Origin: Meandrina meandrites
Lineage: Eukaryota; Cnidaria; Anthozoa; Scleractinia; Meandrinidae
Assembly: GCA_963693305.1 (NCBI GenBank)
Contig: OY855903.1
Coordinates: 21,521,755-21,585,754 of the forward strand
Direction of reading: 5' to 3'
Length of the DNA: 64,000 nucleotides
The notes beneath the pieces are model-generated. The model worked only from the letters and a program-made list of their open reading frames with translations, had not been told where the DNA came from and made no database searches. Every line of letters starts with the position of its first letter. Positions within the stretch are counted from its first letter, which is position 1. Shown one piece after another: positions 1 through 11,469 of the stretch. The position numbers and the translations under genes were made by a program.

Positions 1-239
1 TTACCTTTGAGCTCGTGTGTTGATGGAGTGGAATCAAAAAGCTAAAACGGAGAACAAAACTGAGAGAAAATCAAATGTCTCACAATGCCAGGACTATTAA
101 CCTTCCTTTTTTGACAACTTTAGAACACGACCTCCGATCTGGCGGTGTTTATAAACTTCGATCTGCGCCTTTTATATTTTTCAAACCAAAAAAACTAATT
201 TAGTTCGTATTGCAAAATTTAATTTAGTTTAGTTTTCCG

Positions 240-1440
240 TTTGCCTCATAATCAGATCAATCACATATTTAGTCTGTGAAATCCAGCTTCCTTGCATGTC
301 ACTGCAGTTCAAACTGAAGTTAATTACTTTTTCTAAGTTAAGCAAACGTTTTCATTTGTGTGATGAGGTTCTAGTCAAAGCAAATCTGTGAAACAACCAA
401 CATATTAAATTCCTATTTCCATTATTATGAAAAGCCATGTTGTTTGTACTAAAAAAGTTTACTGACACTTCAACGTGTCTACTGCATTTCATTTCTGATT
501 TGTTGCATTTTCTGGTGAATATGGGGATCATATTTTTTCATTTGTATTTGATGTAATCGCCTTTCCGTACTTGTTTTATCTGTAGTAAAAGACAAGCATA
601 GATCAATTTATAGCGAGAGCTACAAGAGCTATTACCAATATCAGCACTGTCTTTCCTACAAAGATTAGTATTCTACAGGCGCTTTAAACCTACTGTTCGA
701 TTCATTTGTTTTGCATTACGAGAACATATCCGCTTACTGCCCGAAAAAATAACCTCTCCATTTGAACATATTGCTAATTCTCTTACTTCTCTGTTAACTT
801 TTAACTCAGTAACACAAAATATATACATGGTGTAAGAGCTTTACCAAGGGTTTCATGGCATGGAAAAACGGAAATGAACACAAAATAGCAGTAACTGAGA
901 CTGGCTGTCCTGTTTCTCTTGATTCATCTTTTTGTAGGCTCGATTTCCAGAGTTTGGTCTGAAACAGCGGCTGGTAATCGAGCCTAATCTTTATGTCAAG
1001 CCGCCACTATTCCTACTAAAATTAATGGTCAACGGTTATACATCCTCGTGAAAGGGTCTTTAAGAGCCTTGTGGCCCAAACAGCAAATTTCTAGATTATT
1101 GCTAATCGGGATTATGCGCCAGTTCAAACAGAACAGGTCATGTTGACCCCGCTATTATCCACAGACATTATCAACATAAAAGAAATATGTAAACTTATCC
1201 TCATGTATCACAGACGCCTGAAACGTTTATTTAGAAAAAAAAAATAAACATTTTGATACCACTTTTTCTTTATTAAAAGTAAACGTTTTTCTTTAATTGA
1301 TTTAAAGCCTAATTTTTGAAATGAAATTTCCGCTGTAGTGAGATCTTACAACCAAACAAGAAGACAGCAAAATGATGAAAGTTAGTTAGAGTAAGCGACA
1401 AGAGGCGCCTGTGTATTTTCGCAGGCTAAGTTAACTGACA
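240..1440. repeat. Ancient direct duplication, copy 1 (non-coding)
   Basis: No gene is visible. Much of this stretch aligns by eye, in the same orientation and with many small indels, to 7755-9260. Shared anchors include the 'gtgaaatc' region near 270/7795, 'catttctgatttg' near 487/8030, and the block around 1155-1250 against 8990-9090 (tccacagayat, acttatcct, gtatcacaga). The divergence implies a much older event than the 21.6-48 kb duplication. Each copy lies on the downstream (lower-coordinate) side of a minus-strand CTHRC1-like gene or its long first intron. Bases 1-239 show nothing recognisable. Confidence 0.6.
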
Positions 1441-1449
1441 AAATACGAA

Positions 1450-1870
1450 ATATTTTTCTTGCAGAAAAATCAATGTTTATTTTCCATTTTTTTTATCGTA
1501 CTCATTCGTGTAATGCTGTTTTAAAACAAAAAATTGTGCGATTCAGCAGCAATAAAAATTACACAACAAATAAATACGCGTTCCTTAAAAATAATGCTTT
1601 AGAAATCTGTTACGTTTTCTTTATCCAATTTAGAGGATTTAAATCTTTTGAAAAATAAGGCCGTGGAGGTTGCAGTAGTTTCAGAAATATTAGCGTGGTA
1701 AAAAGGCCGCCGGCATTATTATCAGCGTAAGCAGATATTAAAAAGCGACCGACGTTTTGGGATATTCATAACCTACTCGATGAGACAAAACAGTCAATAT
1801 TTATATCACAGATATTTTTGCGAAAATGAGAGTGTGTGTACAGACTTTACCCACATTTCACTTCGATCCC
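1450..1870. repeat. Inverted copy of the 9310-9660 segment
   Basis: The segment is the reverse complement, with divergence, of 9310-9660. Shared anchors are 'ttcagcagcaa', 'gaggttgcagtag', 'cgttttgggatatt' and 'gagacaaaacag'. Because the neighbouring duplicated blocks are in direct orientation, this piece was flipped in one copy. Short open frames occur in both copies but they are not conserved as protein. Confidence 0.55.
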
Positions 1871-2506
1871 AGAAACGATCATAAAATAGCATAAGTGAGG
1901 TCTTAGCTCAATTCAACATCTTGAAAGCCGAGTTTGAGAAGAACTCGTAAGTAAAGATGCTTGTAGCTTGTACGAAGACGTAAACTTTGAATGCCCTCTG
2001 CGTTGCACCTACTAAAAATAAGTACCCGAGGGGTACATAAGTCTAACAAAGATTGTTGCGCGGCAGTTGATGGGTTTCTTCTTAGGCCGGTTGTGGTTAG
2101 AGGTATGTGTTAGGAGTAAGTGCTTATAGCAAGGGATGTAGTAGATGTTTGTGAATGAAATGATCACTAGTGATATAAAGAATAATAATGCTTCACCGAA
2201 TTTGAATTACGAGAAGCAGTTGATGCTACTTCTTCCGTATGAGCAGAAACGATGACAATTTACTCTTTCATATGTCCGTTGAATAGAAGAACTTGAGATC
2301 GTTCTCTGAAAGTCATAAAAGCGTGAAACTTTTGATTTGTGTCCATGAGATGCGAAACAGTATAACACCGCCAAGTGGCCGAACAGCCTCAATTAAAAAA
2401 ACGCACTTCATCACATTTTGAGCCTGATTGGGAAGCTAACCACAACATGGTTAATTCTGAAGTTGAGGCATGTTAAGTCAGCCATGAAATAATAATGTTT
2501 CTGGAC
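1871..2506. other. Intergenic DNA with a short duplicated block
   Basis: No gene is seen. About 1870-2010 resembles 7320-7475 (shared 'catcttgaaagccgag'), continuing the old direct duplication. Nothing recognisable lies between 2010 and the poly(A) signal. Confidence 0.4.
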
Positions 2507-2512
2507 TTTATT
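2507..2512 (-). terminator. Poly(A) signal of CTHRC1-like gene 1
   Basis: AATAAA reads on the minus strand about 110 nt past the stop codon of the collagen gene ending at 2622. The hexamer is a sequence match; its use is inferred. Confidence 0.5.
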
Positions 2513-2621
2513 TCAGAAGTTGATAGGCAATCAGCTTCTAAAAACAGCAGTGGAGTATTTCTTTCTGTGCTAAATTAACGTTTCTCTCACTAGAAAGTCC
2601 AGTGGATCACGTGTCACGTGT

Positions 2622-5600
2622 TTACTGCTGAGCTTTTGGCACTTCTTCAACAAAGATCCGGGACATTGAATGCCAGCCTGTGTATGCATCAGCAAGCGTT
2701 TTGCCGGTGGTACACTTTCCAACCCAGAATCCCACTCGCACCTTTCCCTTGTGAATGTTATTACAGTGACCTTCAATATGGCGGTGACGGTGAAGGTTGT
2801 GGTTCTTGCCGGTGCTCATGTAAAATGCACCGTCAATGGAGCCAGGAGAGCTGCACTCGGCGCCATTGAAGGTGAAATACCAACGGCTACAGCATTGGTC
2901 ACATCCATAAATCCTGAGGTTACCAGCAAAGTAAACATGGAGGGTAGTGTCCGTGAAGTTCTTCATAAATTCACAGTTCTATGAAGCATAGAAATAATTC
3001 TGATTAATAATGATTTTTTAATTATAATTTTTATTTATTATTATCATTCATAAATTAAATCTGGTTATTAATAATAATGATATTTTTATTAAATGTATTT
3101 ATATATGATAAATAATAAATAAATTAAAATGTGTTGGGAATATATGTATTCGATACAGCTTGAAACACATTTTCACCCCCTCCTCTTCTCCCGCTTAAAC
3201 GTCTTCGTGTGCACGATCGGGGAATTAACTGACATGGAGACAAGATTGCGAAAACGTAACTTTATATTCTGAACTGTTAACGGAAAATTGCTGACAATAC
3301 TCGATTAAACACTCGAAAAAGACCTCGGTTCGCACGCTGGACTAAGTACTAATGTCACGTATACTAAATGTCACGTCTCAATGAATTATTTCCCTTACGT
3401 AAAGACATAACTTGCAACTGGGAATATTGTCAACATATAGAAAGGACCCAACATTGTAAATGGGATGCTATTTGACATAAGCCCCTTGCCTGGATCACAC
3501 CTGAGTCTTTGTCGTCACCATTTTTCCAGGTGCATTCTTTCCAGTTCATGTGCGACGAAAGCTGAGGTGTTCCTGGAGTTCCACTGTCGCCTTTCTCCCC
3601 TCTCTGTCCTTTTTGGCCGGTGAGGCCCTGGACACCAGGTTCTCCCTTTGTTCCTTTCTTTCCTTCTGCACCAGGTGGTCCCTGGGGTCCAGTCTTTCCC
3701 GGACTGCCCTGGTCTCCTTTGGCTCCCTCACGTCCATCACGGCCAGGTTCCCCAGGGGTGCCCGGAATACCATGTATGCCTGGAATACCATTTGTTCCTG
3801 GTTGTCCACCATAACATACAGCAGGCTGTGCAATAAGAAATAGTAATTGAACCTCGTGTCGTACAATGCCCGATTCCCTCTATGGCGCGCGCCTGCAGGG
3901 ATTCACGGTAGTTGTATTCATCGTTGCTAAGCCGCGTGCATGGTTTGATGAATACATCTACCATGATTCCCTGCAGGCGCACGCCATAGAGGGAATCGGG
4001 CATTCAGGGAGTAATCGCGCAGGTAATTTCAAATCGGCCGGGCGCGCAGGCCGATTTAAAATTGCGAGCACGATTACTCCTTGAGTTGTACGACACGAGG
4101 TTCAATTATTAACGAGGTTAGGAAGTCTTTGTAAAACTGATTGAATATAACTTTGACTTTCAAACAGTAGGAAAACAGCAAAGAAAAAGCCCATCCAAGT
4201 GCATGTGATTGAATGGAATGGATACCTGTAATTGGACAGCCACGTGATCGCGCGCCAATTACGCGACAAATAGGTGCGAACAGAACCAATCAAAATCGAC
4301 AATTTTGTTATAGATACAATTATGATATAGGTAAGTATTCGTCAGCCAAGTGATTTAACTTCTTGAGTGACAGAAATCGTCAATAGTTTTACTTTTTGTG
4401 CGATGTTTTACAGCCACTAGTCTAATGACTATAGTCTAATGACTATTCTATTTATTTTATTCTTATTTCATACACAGATATATTTATAGCGCTAATAGTG
4501 CTTGTAATCGTTTCTTATTATTGATCGGCATGATTTAAAGCAAGGTTGACGTGTTCATAACGATGCAACCCTTAGAATACATTTCTAAAATACTGTTTGC
4601 TTTCTTGGCAATTTCTGTTCAGAGTATCTGAGGAGTATATATCCGTTAAGTTAAGAAAGTGAAAAAACAGCAAAAATATTGGCAAACATGTAAAGACAAA
4701 GGCTGGTGCTGTGTTTTGATGAGAGATGTTTACTACGATTGTTGATAACTGCTTACACAAACGTTACTTACACAATGCTAAATAACTAAAGTAGGCAAGT
4801 GTTTCAATGTTTTGAGAAGGATTTTAGGAACCTTCATTTTTAGTGCAGAATGCACTTTTATGATAGTTGTGTGGAATGTCGTCCGCTAAACTGCTAAGGC
4901 ACTAAAGTGCTAAGGTATATACTTTGATAATCAATCAATTAATTAGATAATTAGGGATTAATTAATTATTTTTGTGAAGGGGTATGGGGTAGGGATTACC
5001 TGACTGTGTACACTAGGTTAAATGTGGAGTATATCTACGTTACTTTTATATGAAGAACACAAAGGCTATATATCTGTTTCTGAAGAATCTATGCTCTCCT
5101 TGTGGCACTATTCTTCCTGGAACAGGAAACGTACTAGCACTAAACGCATGCACAGGGGATAAACCTATTTTGTGCTTGAACTCACGAACGTCGCGTACTT
5201 TTCTCTTTTCTCTTGAAGACTCCGTGGTGCCAAGTTAAAACCGCAAATTAATTTTAAGGTGTCTCTCTACAGTTTTTTCTGGACCATACCAAACATTTTC
5301 ATTTGGTCGTTTAGCAAACTTCCCGGATTTGAATCGATGTGAAATTGACACCAGATATTGGAATTGGATTGAAGTTTGTTATGATATATTTTTTAGGAAA
5401 ATCGATATTTCCATGGTAACGATAAACAGAAAAACTAGATATCAGTTAAACTTGAATTCTACGCGAATAAGATTTGACGTAGAAAAACTAACACCAGTAT
5501 CTGAAACTTTGGTATACTGCATATCAAATACACAAGAATAAAAAAAATCTGTATGTTTGATTTCGAATAAATCGAAATTATATTTCAAACCATGCTTTTT

Positions 5601-7184
5601 GCATTATAATGATAAATGGACCGATTTGAAGACACTGCTTTGATGAAATTACTTCGAAATAACACCAAAATGTGTATTTAACTTATCTTTCGTCGCCGTG
5701 AAAGTTTAGTTGATTTTCGTTATCGCGATCCCGAAAATTGGATTTTTTCATACGGTCACTACCAATGTAATTTTTGGTAAATTTTCTACTTTTAGCGCTT
5801 TTTCCAAAATCTCCAAAACGGCTCCAACGATTTTTTTAAAACTTTCGCAACACATGCTTGATAATGCAAAGAATTTAATTCCAAAGTTTTATTAACGTTG
5901 ATTTACTGGAACACGTCCAAATTTATCCTTAAAGAAGGGGTTCGAACCGACGAAAATTTTTCGTTACAAATTCAGCGTTCGCAATTTATGCTAAAATATT
6001 CAAATCAATGTGTTTTTACATTCCATCGAGTGAGCAAAAGAGTGAGGGAAAAAACACAATATTCAAAACAATAGCAACGAACTGTATTTATCAAGATGGA
6101 ATGTAAAAAACATTGATTTGAATATTTTAGCACAAAAAAAAATTGCGAACGCTGAATTTGTAACGAAACTTTTTCGTCGGTTCGAACGCCTTCTTTAAGG
6201 ATAAATTTGGACGTGTTCCAGTAAATCAACGTTAATAAAACTTTGGAATTAAATTATTTGCATTATCAAGCATGGGTTGTGAAAGTTTTAAAAAAATCGT
6301 TGGAGCCGTTTTGGAGATTTTGGAAAAAGCGCTAAAAGTAGAAAATTTACCAAAAATTACATTGGTAGTGACCGTATGAAAAAATCCATTTTTTGGGGAT
6401 CGCGATAACGAAAATCAACTAAACTTTCACGGCGACGAAAGATAAGTTAAATACACATTTTGGTGTTATTTCGAAGTAATTTCATCAAAGCAGTGTCTTC
6501 AAATCGGTCCATTTATCATTATAATGCAAAAAGCATGGTTTGAAATATAATTTCGATTTATTCGAAATCAAACATACAGATTTTTTTTATTCTTGTGTAT
6601 TTGATATGCAGTACACCAAAGTTTCAGATACTGGTGTTAGTTTTTCTACGTCAAATCTCATTCGCGTAGAATTCAAGTTTAACTGATATCTAGTTTTTCT
6701 GTTTATCGTTACCATGGAAATATCGATTTTCCTAAAAAATATATCATATCAAACTTCAATCCAATTCCAATATCTGGTGTCAATTTCACATCGATTCAAA
6801 TCCGGGAAGTTTGCTAAACGACCAAATGAAAATGTTTGGTATAGTCCAGAAAAAACTGTAGAGAGACACCTTAAATTGGACTTTTAGGGGTCACAGTGCT
6901 ACACGTGAAATAATTCTTGATATTGCACAAACTGAAAGAAAATTCCTTTGATTAATTAATAATTGATATATCTATCCCCTATATGTACGGGTTTTCAGTC
7001 GGGAATGTGTTTCTATATGTACTCACAGACGATATAGAGACGAATGTAGGGTTAAAGCCCAATGACTCACTTTGTTTCCAATTGGTTTGCTGTCGCTGTC
7101 GACCATTGCAGAGCATAAGGTGATCAGCGGCAGCATCAGCACATGTAACATAACCACCGAACAGTACACACGAGACTTGCCCAT
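2622..7184 (-). CDS. CTHRC1-like: CTHRC1-like secreted short collagen, gene 1
   Basis: Three coding exons on the minus strand: 7184-7071, 3825-3490 and 2978-2622, all joined in phase 0, giving 268 residues. Exon 1 codes for a signal peptide (MGKSRVYC..., hydrophobic to about residue 26) and is preceded by an acceptor at 7199-7200, so a non-coding exon probably lies further upstream. Exon 2 holds about 27 Gly-X-Y triplets (residues 45-125) then NWKEC. Exon 3 is the C-terminal domain with [19 protein letters not shown] and DAYTGWHSMSRI, which matches the C-terminal domain of vertebrate CTHRC1 (about 243 residues), a secreted protein linked to Wnt/planar-polarity signalling and matrix. The intron 2 donor reads CAG|GCAAGG, a GC donor. 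Intron 1 (3.2 kb) carries two foldback elements. Compared with the other copies this is the most diverged one. Function is inferred from the family. Confidence 0.88.
3846..4106. mobile_element. 261 bp cloverleaf foldback MITE with TA duplication
   Basis: Outer terminal inverted repeats (about 20 bp, attgaacctcgtgtcgtac at the left end) are flanked by TA at 3844-3845 and 4107-4108. Between them sit two separate internal hairpins: one from about 3868 to 4003 (tgcccgattccctctatgg paired with its complement) and one from about 4012 to 4082 (ggagtaatcgcgca... paired with ...gattactcc). The single strand would therefore fold as a three-arm cruciform. TA flanks fit a Tc1/mariner-type insertion, which is an inference. 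It lies in intron 1 of CTHRC1-like gene 1, ending about 20 bp before the acceptor of the collagen exon. Confidence 0.8.
4107..5257. other. Intronic DNA of CTHRC1-like gene 1
   Basis: Between the two foldback elements there is nothing recognisable apart from a small tandem duplication near 4420-4445 (tagtctaatgactat twice). Open frames here are short and unsupported. Confidence 0.35.
5258..6870. mobile_element. 1.6 kb near-perfect palindrome (foldback element)
   Basis: The left arm, about 5258-6028, is the reverse complement of about 6101-6870 with only scattered mismatches; the loop is roughly 70 bp. The arms end in ggtgtctctctacag and are flanked on both sides by TTAA (5254-5257 and 6871-6874), which could be a target duplication of the piggyBac type. 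No transposase is present; the open frames inside are by-products of the palindrome. It sits in intron 1 of CTHRC1-like gene 1. Confidence 0.85.
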
Positions 7185-7198
7185 CGATATTGTTTGGT

Positions 7199-7754
7199 CT
7201 GTGGATATAAAATATCAAAGTATTTAAAAAAGAATGGTTATTGTCGACACCCACATCTCTTCTCTTTCGTGATACTATCTCTTGTTTCTAAACTGCAAGC
7301 AGACTCTCGTTTGCTCCATGGACACGATATACGAGGGAAATAATACAAAATATAAAATAGCATGAATAATTCAATTTAAACTCCATTCGGAAAGTACATC
7401 TTGAAAGCCGAGTTTTAGAAATATGCACAAGTAGAGATGATCATAGCTCACGCGATCGAGGACTTCCTTGCACCTAGTGAGACAAATAGATGGTCACACG
7501 CAAGTTTGATTGCAAGTGATGTGCACAAAATGGGCAATTCTTGGCCTTAGAAACTGGATGTCATATTTTGGTTCCGTTCAGCCAGTGTTAAGTGTCGGGT
7601 TGGAAGCAGAATGTGTAAAGTGGTGGTGCATCTGCGTTTTAAGCATACATGCACAGCTGATTCGTACAACTTATGTAGGCACCTTTGAAGTAACCTGCGT
7701 TTGTGTTGGCTCTGTCTGAGTGTTACATTTGACGTCAAACCAGGCCAAGACTGA
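7199..7754. other. Upstream flank of CTHRC1-like gene 1
   Basis: The stretch begins at the acceptor (ccacag, ending 7199) before the signal-peptide exon. A non-coding first exon and promoter should lie here or further upstream on the minus strand, but none could be placed with confidence. About 7320-7475 is a diverged copy of 1870-2010. Confidence 0.35.
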
Positions 7755-9260
7755 TACAATCACATTTGAACTGCAAACTTACATATTCAGCCCGTGAAAT
7801 CTTTTCTCAGTGTCGCTGTTCTGGCTGTTCAAAACTGAAGTCATTAACTTTTTCTAAAGTTATCAAACGTCTTTTAATTTGTTTTAATATAGTTTAGCCA
7901 GAACAAATTTTATTAGCAAATTGGTTAATTAAGTTCGTGTTTCTATTAGAACGAGCAAAGTATAATGCTAGCACTATTTGCTAAAAAGGTTTGCTCACTC
8001 TTCGATGTGTCCGAATTGATGAATGTCTTTCATTTCTGATTTGCTGTATTCTGGTTAGTTGTTGACGTGGGTGTCAAATGTTGTTTCGCTATTTATTTGT
8101 ATTAAAGTGATATTATTATAGTCTTATAATTTTCAGCGGAAAATTAAAAGCAAAGATCAATTAACAGCGAGAAATGCTAAAGAAACTTTTGCGTCTCCTG
8201 CTTCGATACCGTAATCATTCGAGGGACCATTTGAACGTTCTGTGTTCGTGCATGTTCAAAAGTACGAGAACATATCTGTTCACTGCCAGATGTATATTAA
8301 TTACTAAAAATTAACACTATATTTACCTCTTCTTTCCAATGCTGATCCAAGTTGATTAGCTTTTTATTTCTCAAATATAAAATACCTCTTTATGAAATGA
8401 ATGTAAGCCCGGAAAACATTGAAGGAAGTTTCAATGTTGACCACGTATAGGGTTAAAATTATTTAGTATAAAACTCAGTTTCATTGTATACTCGTCGCAA
8501 TAATGTTTCTTGACAAGGCTGTGTACAGCTAATTTACTTCACGTGTCTCTGATCTTTATTGGACTTCTTAATAAGTGTTTTGCTATATTAGAGGCGGTCC
8601 ATAATGTCTCACAACTTTTAACAGTCAGCATTTAGAGTAGATTTTTTTTAAAATTCTGTATTTCGTGCCTGTTTCCCAATTTTAAATCCCGTAGGTGATG
8701 GGGTCCTGGTAATTCTTCCATTTGGGCACCGTCTGCATTATCAACATCCAGAAATAACATGCAGTGTATTTTTTGTTGCGGGGAAGTGGTTGGTTTTTGA
8801 TCGAAGTAGGTGCGCTTAGTCACATTTTCACGCCCAGGGGGGTGCTTAATCAAAGATTGACCCTTGTTCCAGGAAATACGGCATATGTAAAAGGCTGTGA
8901 ACACGCATGCCCTTAGGTAACTGAAAGACTATATTTTACATCTGGGAGAAACTCTTGGTTGATTGTTCCATTTTCGGTCTCTCCTATTGTCCACAGATAT
9001 CATCCTCATACAGGAAATTAGTAAACTTATCCTTTAGGTATCACAGATGCCTGAAATGAAGATTTATTTAAACAAACATTTTGGTCCAGTCTGTTTTTTT
9101 TTGTTAAATATAAATGTTTTTCTTAAAATGATTAAAAATCTTATAATTAAGAAACAAATTTCCGGCTAAGGCACACATAGGGAACTTCATGGGATCTTAA
9201 AGCCAAAAAGAGGACAGAAAAATAACGAAATTTAAGTTAACCATAACAGGCGGCTGTGAT
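7755..9260. repeat. Ancient direct duplication, copy 2 (non-coding)
   Basis: This is the partner of 240-1440, same orientation and heavily diverged. An open frame on the minus strand at 8632-8904 has no counterpart in the other copy and no recognisable domain, so it is not called as a gene. Confidence 0.6.
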
Positions 9261-9309
9261 TATATGTATTAATGTATTTCTTGTAACCTCACCTTTCGTC
9301 GAAATGATT

Positions 9310-9660
9310 TTGTGAAGTAAAATGTGGGCAAACTGTAAAGCACTCGCATTTTCGCGAAACATACTGTGATATCAATATTGGCTGTTTTGTCTCGTCTAGT
9401 AACGTGTAATGGCGTCATATTTTGTCTGGTCCAATATCCCAAAACGTTGATTGCTTTTTAAAGTTGGCTTAAAATAACAATGCCGGCAGCAGCTTTCCGC
9501 GCCCTTATTTCTAAAGCTACTGCAACCTCTATAGCTGAATTTCTCGAAAGATTTATATCCTCTAGAGCCGTTCGAATAAACGTGTGATTTCCAAAGCAAT
9601 TTATGGAACGTTCTTTTATTTTCGTTGCTGCTGAATTTCACATTTCGTATTTATCTGGGA
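9310..9660. repeat. Inverted partner of the 1450-1870 segment
   Basis: This is the reverse-complement partner of 1450-1870, with anchors 'ctgttttgtctcgtc', 'aatatcccaaaacg' and 'ctactgcaacctc'. The minus-strand open frame here shares short words with the other copy (KSFEK, RGCSS) but the frame is not maintained. Confidence 0.55.
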
Positions 9661-10386
9661 ACTGTTTTTGATCGTCATCTCACCATGGCTAGCCACGTTA
9701 ACAGCGTCTGCCGCCATGCATTCCTGGCGCGCCGTAACATTAATTAGCTAACATTGGAAAAGTCAGGAAATATATAAGCCAGCTTACTAGGTACTTCTTT
9801 CAAAACATCCAAGGTGTACTACTGACTACTGTACGGTCTGCCTTCTACTGAACTTCAAAAAAAAAAAATTACAACGCATTCAGAGCACTGCTGAGATGGT
9901 AGATAGCCAACGAAGCGCGTAAGCGCCGATTTGGCTATAACGATCTCGTATCCAACAAGCACGAGTGGAATAATTGGTTTATTAAAAATGCCCAAAAGAA
10001 TTGCAATATAAGCTCCCCAGCCGTTTTCGTTGACGCGTATTGGCTACGAAATTTGTGGTCAATCTTATATGAGCTCATATACCATTGCCTGTTAGCCAAT
10101 GAAAACTCAGGAATTGCAATATACCATTGCTAGTTTTTAATAAGAATGGTTATGCTCCATCTTACATTGAAGGATCTTCCTGATCGTGATAGACGCCAAT
10201 CAAAACTATGGAAATACATTATCCAATGCTCTAGTTTTTATAAACTACAAAATACTTGTCTACATGATTACCAAAAGTATTAGTATCTCTAATTTGAATA
10301 AAATACATTTTGGTTGAGATATACTGTTAAACCGAGTAGCTACATTTTGACATTTTAAACTGAAAATACTTTTTTTATGACCAGGT
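9661..10386. other. Intergenic DNA, no feature seen
   Basis: No gene, RNA or repeat family was recognised, apart from two short near-identical phrases around 'atataccattgc' at 10075-10130. Confidence 0.3.
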
Positions 10387-10475
10387 CCCAGTTGTTCAAA
10401 GGGTGGATAACGCTATCCAGCGGATATATCACTATCTAGTGGATAGTTTAATTTGTTTTGCCAACACTTATCCAC

Positions 10476-10510
<35 letters not shown>

Positions 10511-10527
10511 ACCTTTGAACAACTGGG
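10387..10527. mobile_element. Short foldback MITE (CCCAGTTGTTCAAAGG termini)
   Basis: A 141 bp palindrome starts cccagttgttcaaagg and ends cctttgaacaactggg, with internal inverted blocks ggataacgctatccag and tggatagcgttatcc. A degraded relative lies in a DHX16 intron at 59706-59884, so this is a dispersed family. Confidence 0.75.
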
Positions 10528-10707
10528 GTCAGGTGTTTACAACAGGGTAGGATCAAAAGCTATGAAGAAACGCAAAGTGCTCTCTTCAGGAACCATTATG
10601 TACTTTTATCATGAAGCTTCAGCGAGAGTAATCTCAGAATAATCTTTATTAACTGGTAAAGTCTTTTAACATTTTAGGCGTCAGTTGATCTCTATAGAAC
10701 TGAAACG

Positions 10708-10939
10708 CATTCTCGTCCCCAGAGGCCAGTATCCTTCTGGTCTGCTTCGGGAATCGAGACCTCTGGCCGCTCCCAGTTTCTAAGCATGCGCAGAGTACTC
10801 ATTCTGTGTTTTTCAGCCAATCAGAGTTGTCATATTTGACATTGAGTCCGTGAATAGCGGACTTCCGGTTTTGGAGGCGGCCAAAGGTCTCGATCCCTGG
10901 CGCAGACCAGAAGGATTGCGGCCCCTGGGGACGAGAATG
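10708..10939. mobile_element. 232 bp MITE with cattctcgtccccag inverted ends
   Basis: Terminal inverted repeats cattctcgtccccag / ctggggacgagaatg are followed inward by a second complementary block (tccttctggtctg / cagaccagaagga) and a third (cgagacctctggccgc / gcggccaaaggtctcg). The centre contains an inverted CCAAT-type phrase (ccaatcagagttg). No coding capacity. Confidence 0.75.
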
Positions 10940-11196
10940 AACTGGACGCTAATTGAAGATTAACAGCTTACTGAAACTCGTAAAAAACTGTATGAATCAT
11001 GCATAGCACGCTTTTTGTTGAGGAAGTGGGAGAATGAGGTTTGGGGCCAGTTGAAAGAAGAAGAAATGATTAGACCAGTCCTCGGGCGGGTAATCTTATT
11101 CATATAGAAGTAGGACTCTGGCACAGCATCTGTCAGGTTGATTTTGCACTTGGTGAACTTGAATCAACTACCAAATTAGGTTTTTTGGCTAACATC

Positions 11197-11202
11197 TTTA
11201 TT
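11197..11202 (-). terminator. Possible poly(A) signal of CTHRC1-like gene 2
   Basis: AATAAA reads on the minus strand about 270 nt beyond the stop codon at 11470. Motif match only. Confidence 0.35.
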
Positions 11203-11469
11203 AGTATTAAATTTAACTATTGAATAATGAGTGTTTGACCTCGAGCTTAGTAACACTTAACAAAACGAGCGAACTTAATTAACAAATTCACATTAAACTG
11301 CCTTTCTTTTATATTTAATAGTCCTTGGTTTGACAGTATCATTTTATATACGGCAATATGCTAATAATTAGTGTTTTAATGACAGTTCATTTCTTTTAGA
11401 ACTCCAACCAGTTCAAATTAAAATTATGAGATTCAAAACCTCCTTTCTTCGCTTGTTTCACTACGGCTC

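Noticed and set aside
2670..2984. 104-residue plus-strand frame
   Set aside because: Antisense of the CTHRC1-like gene 1 terminal exon.
5329..6229. Open frames inside the 1.6 kb palindrome
   Set aside because: They are short, mirror-image by-products of the inverted arms with no domain.
8632..8904. 90-residue minus-strand frame
   Set aside because: No recognisable domain and no counterpart in the duplicated copy at 0.24-1.44 kb.
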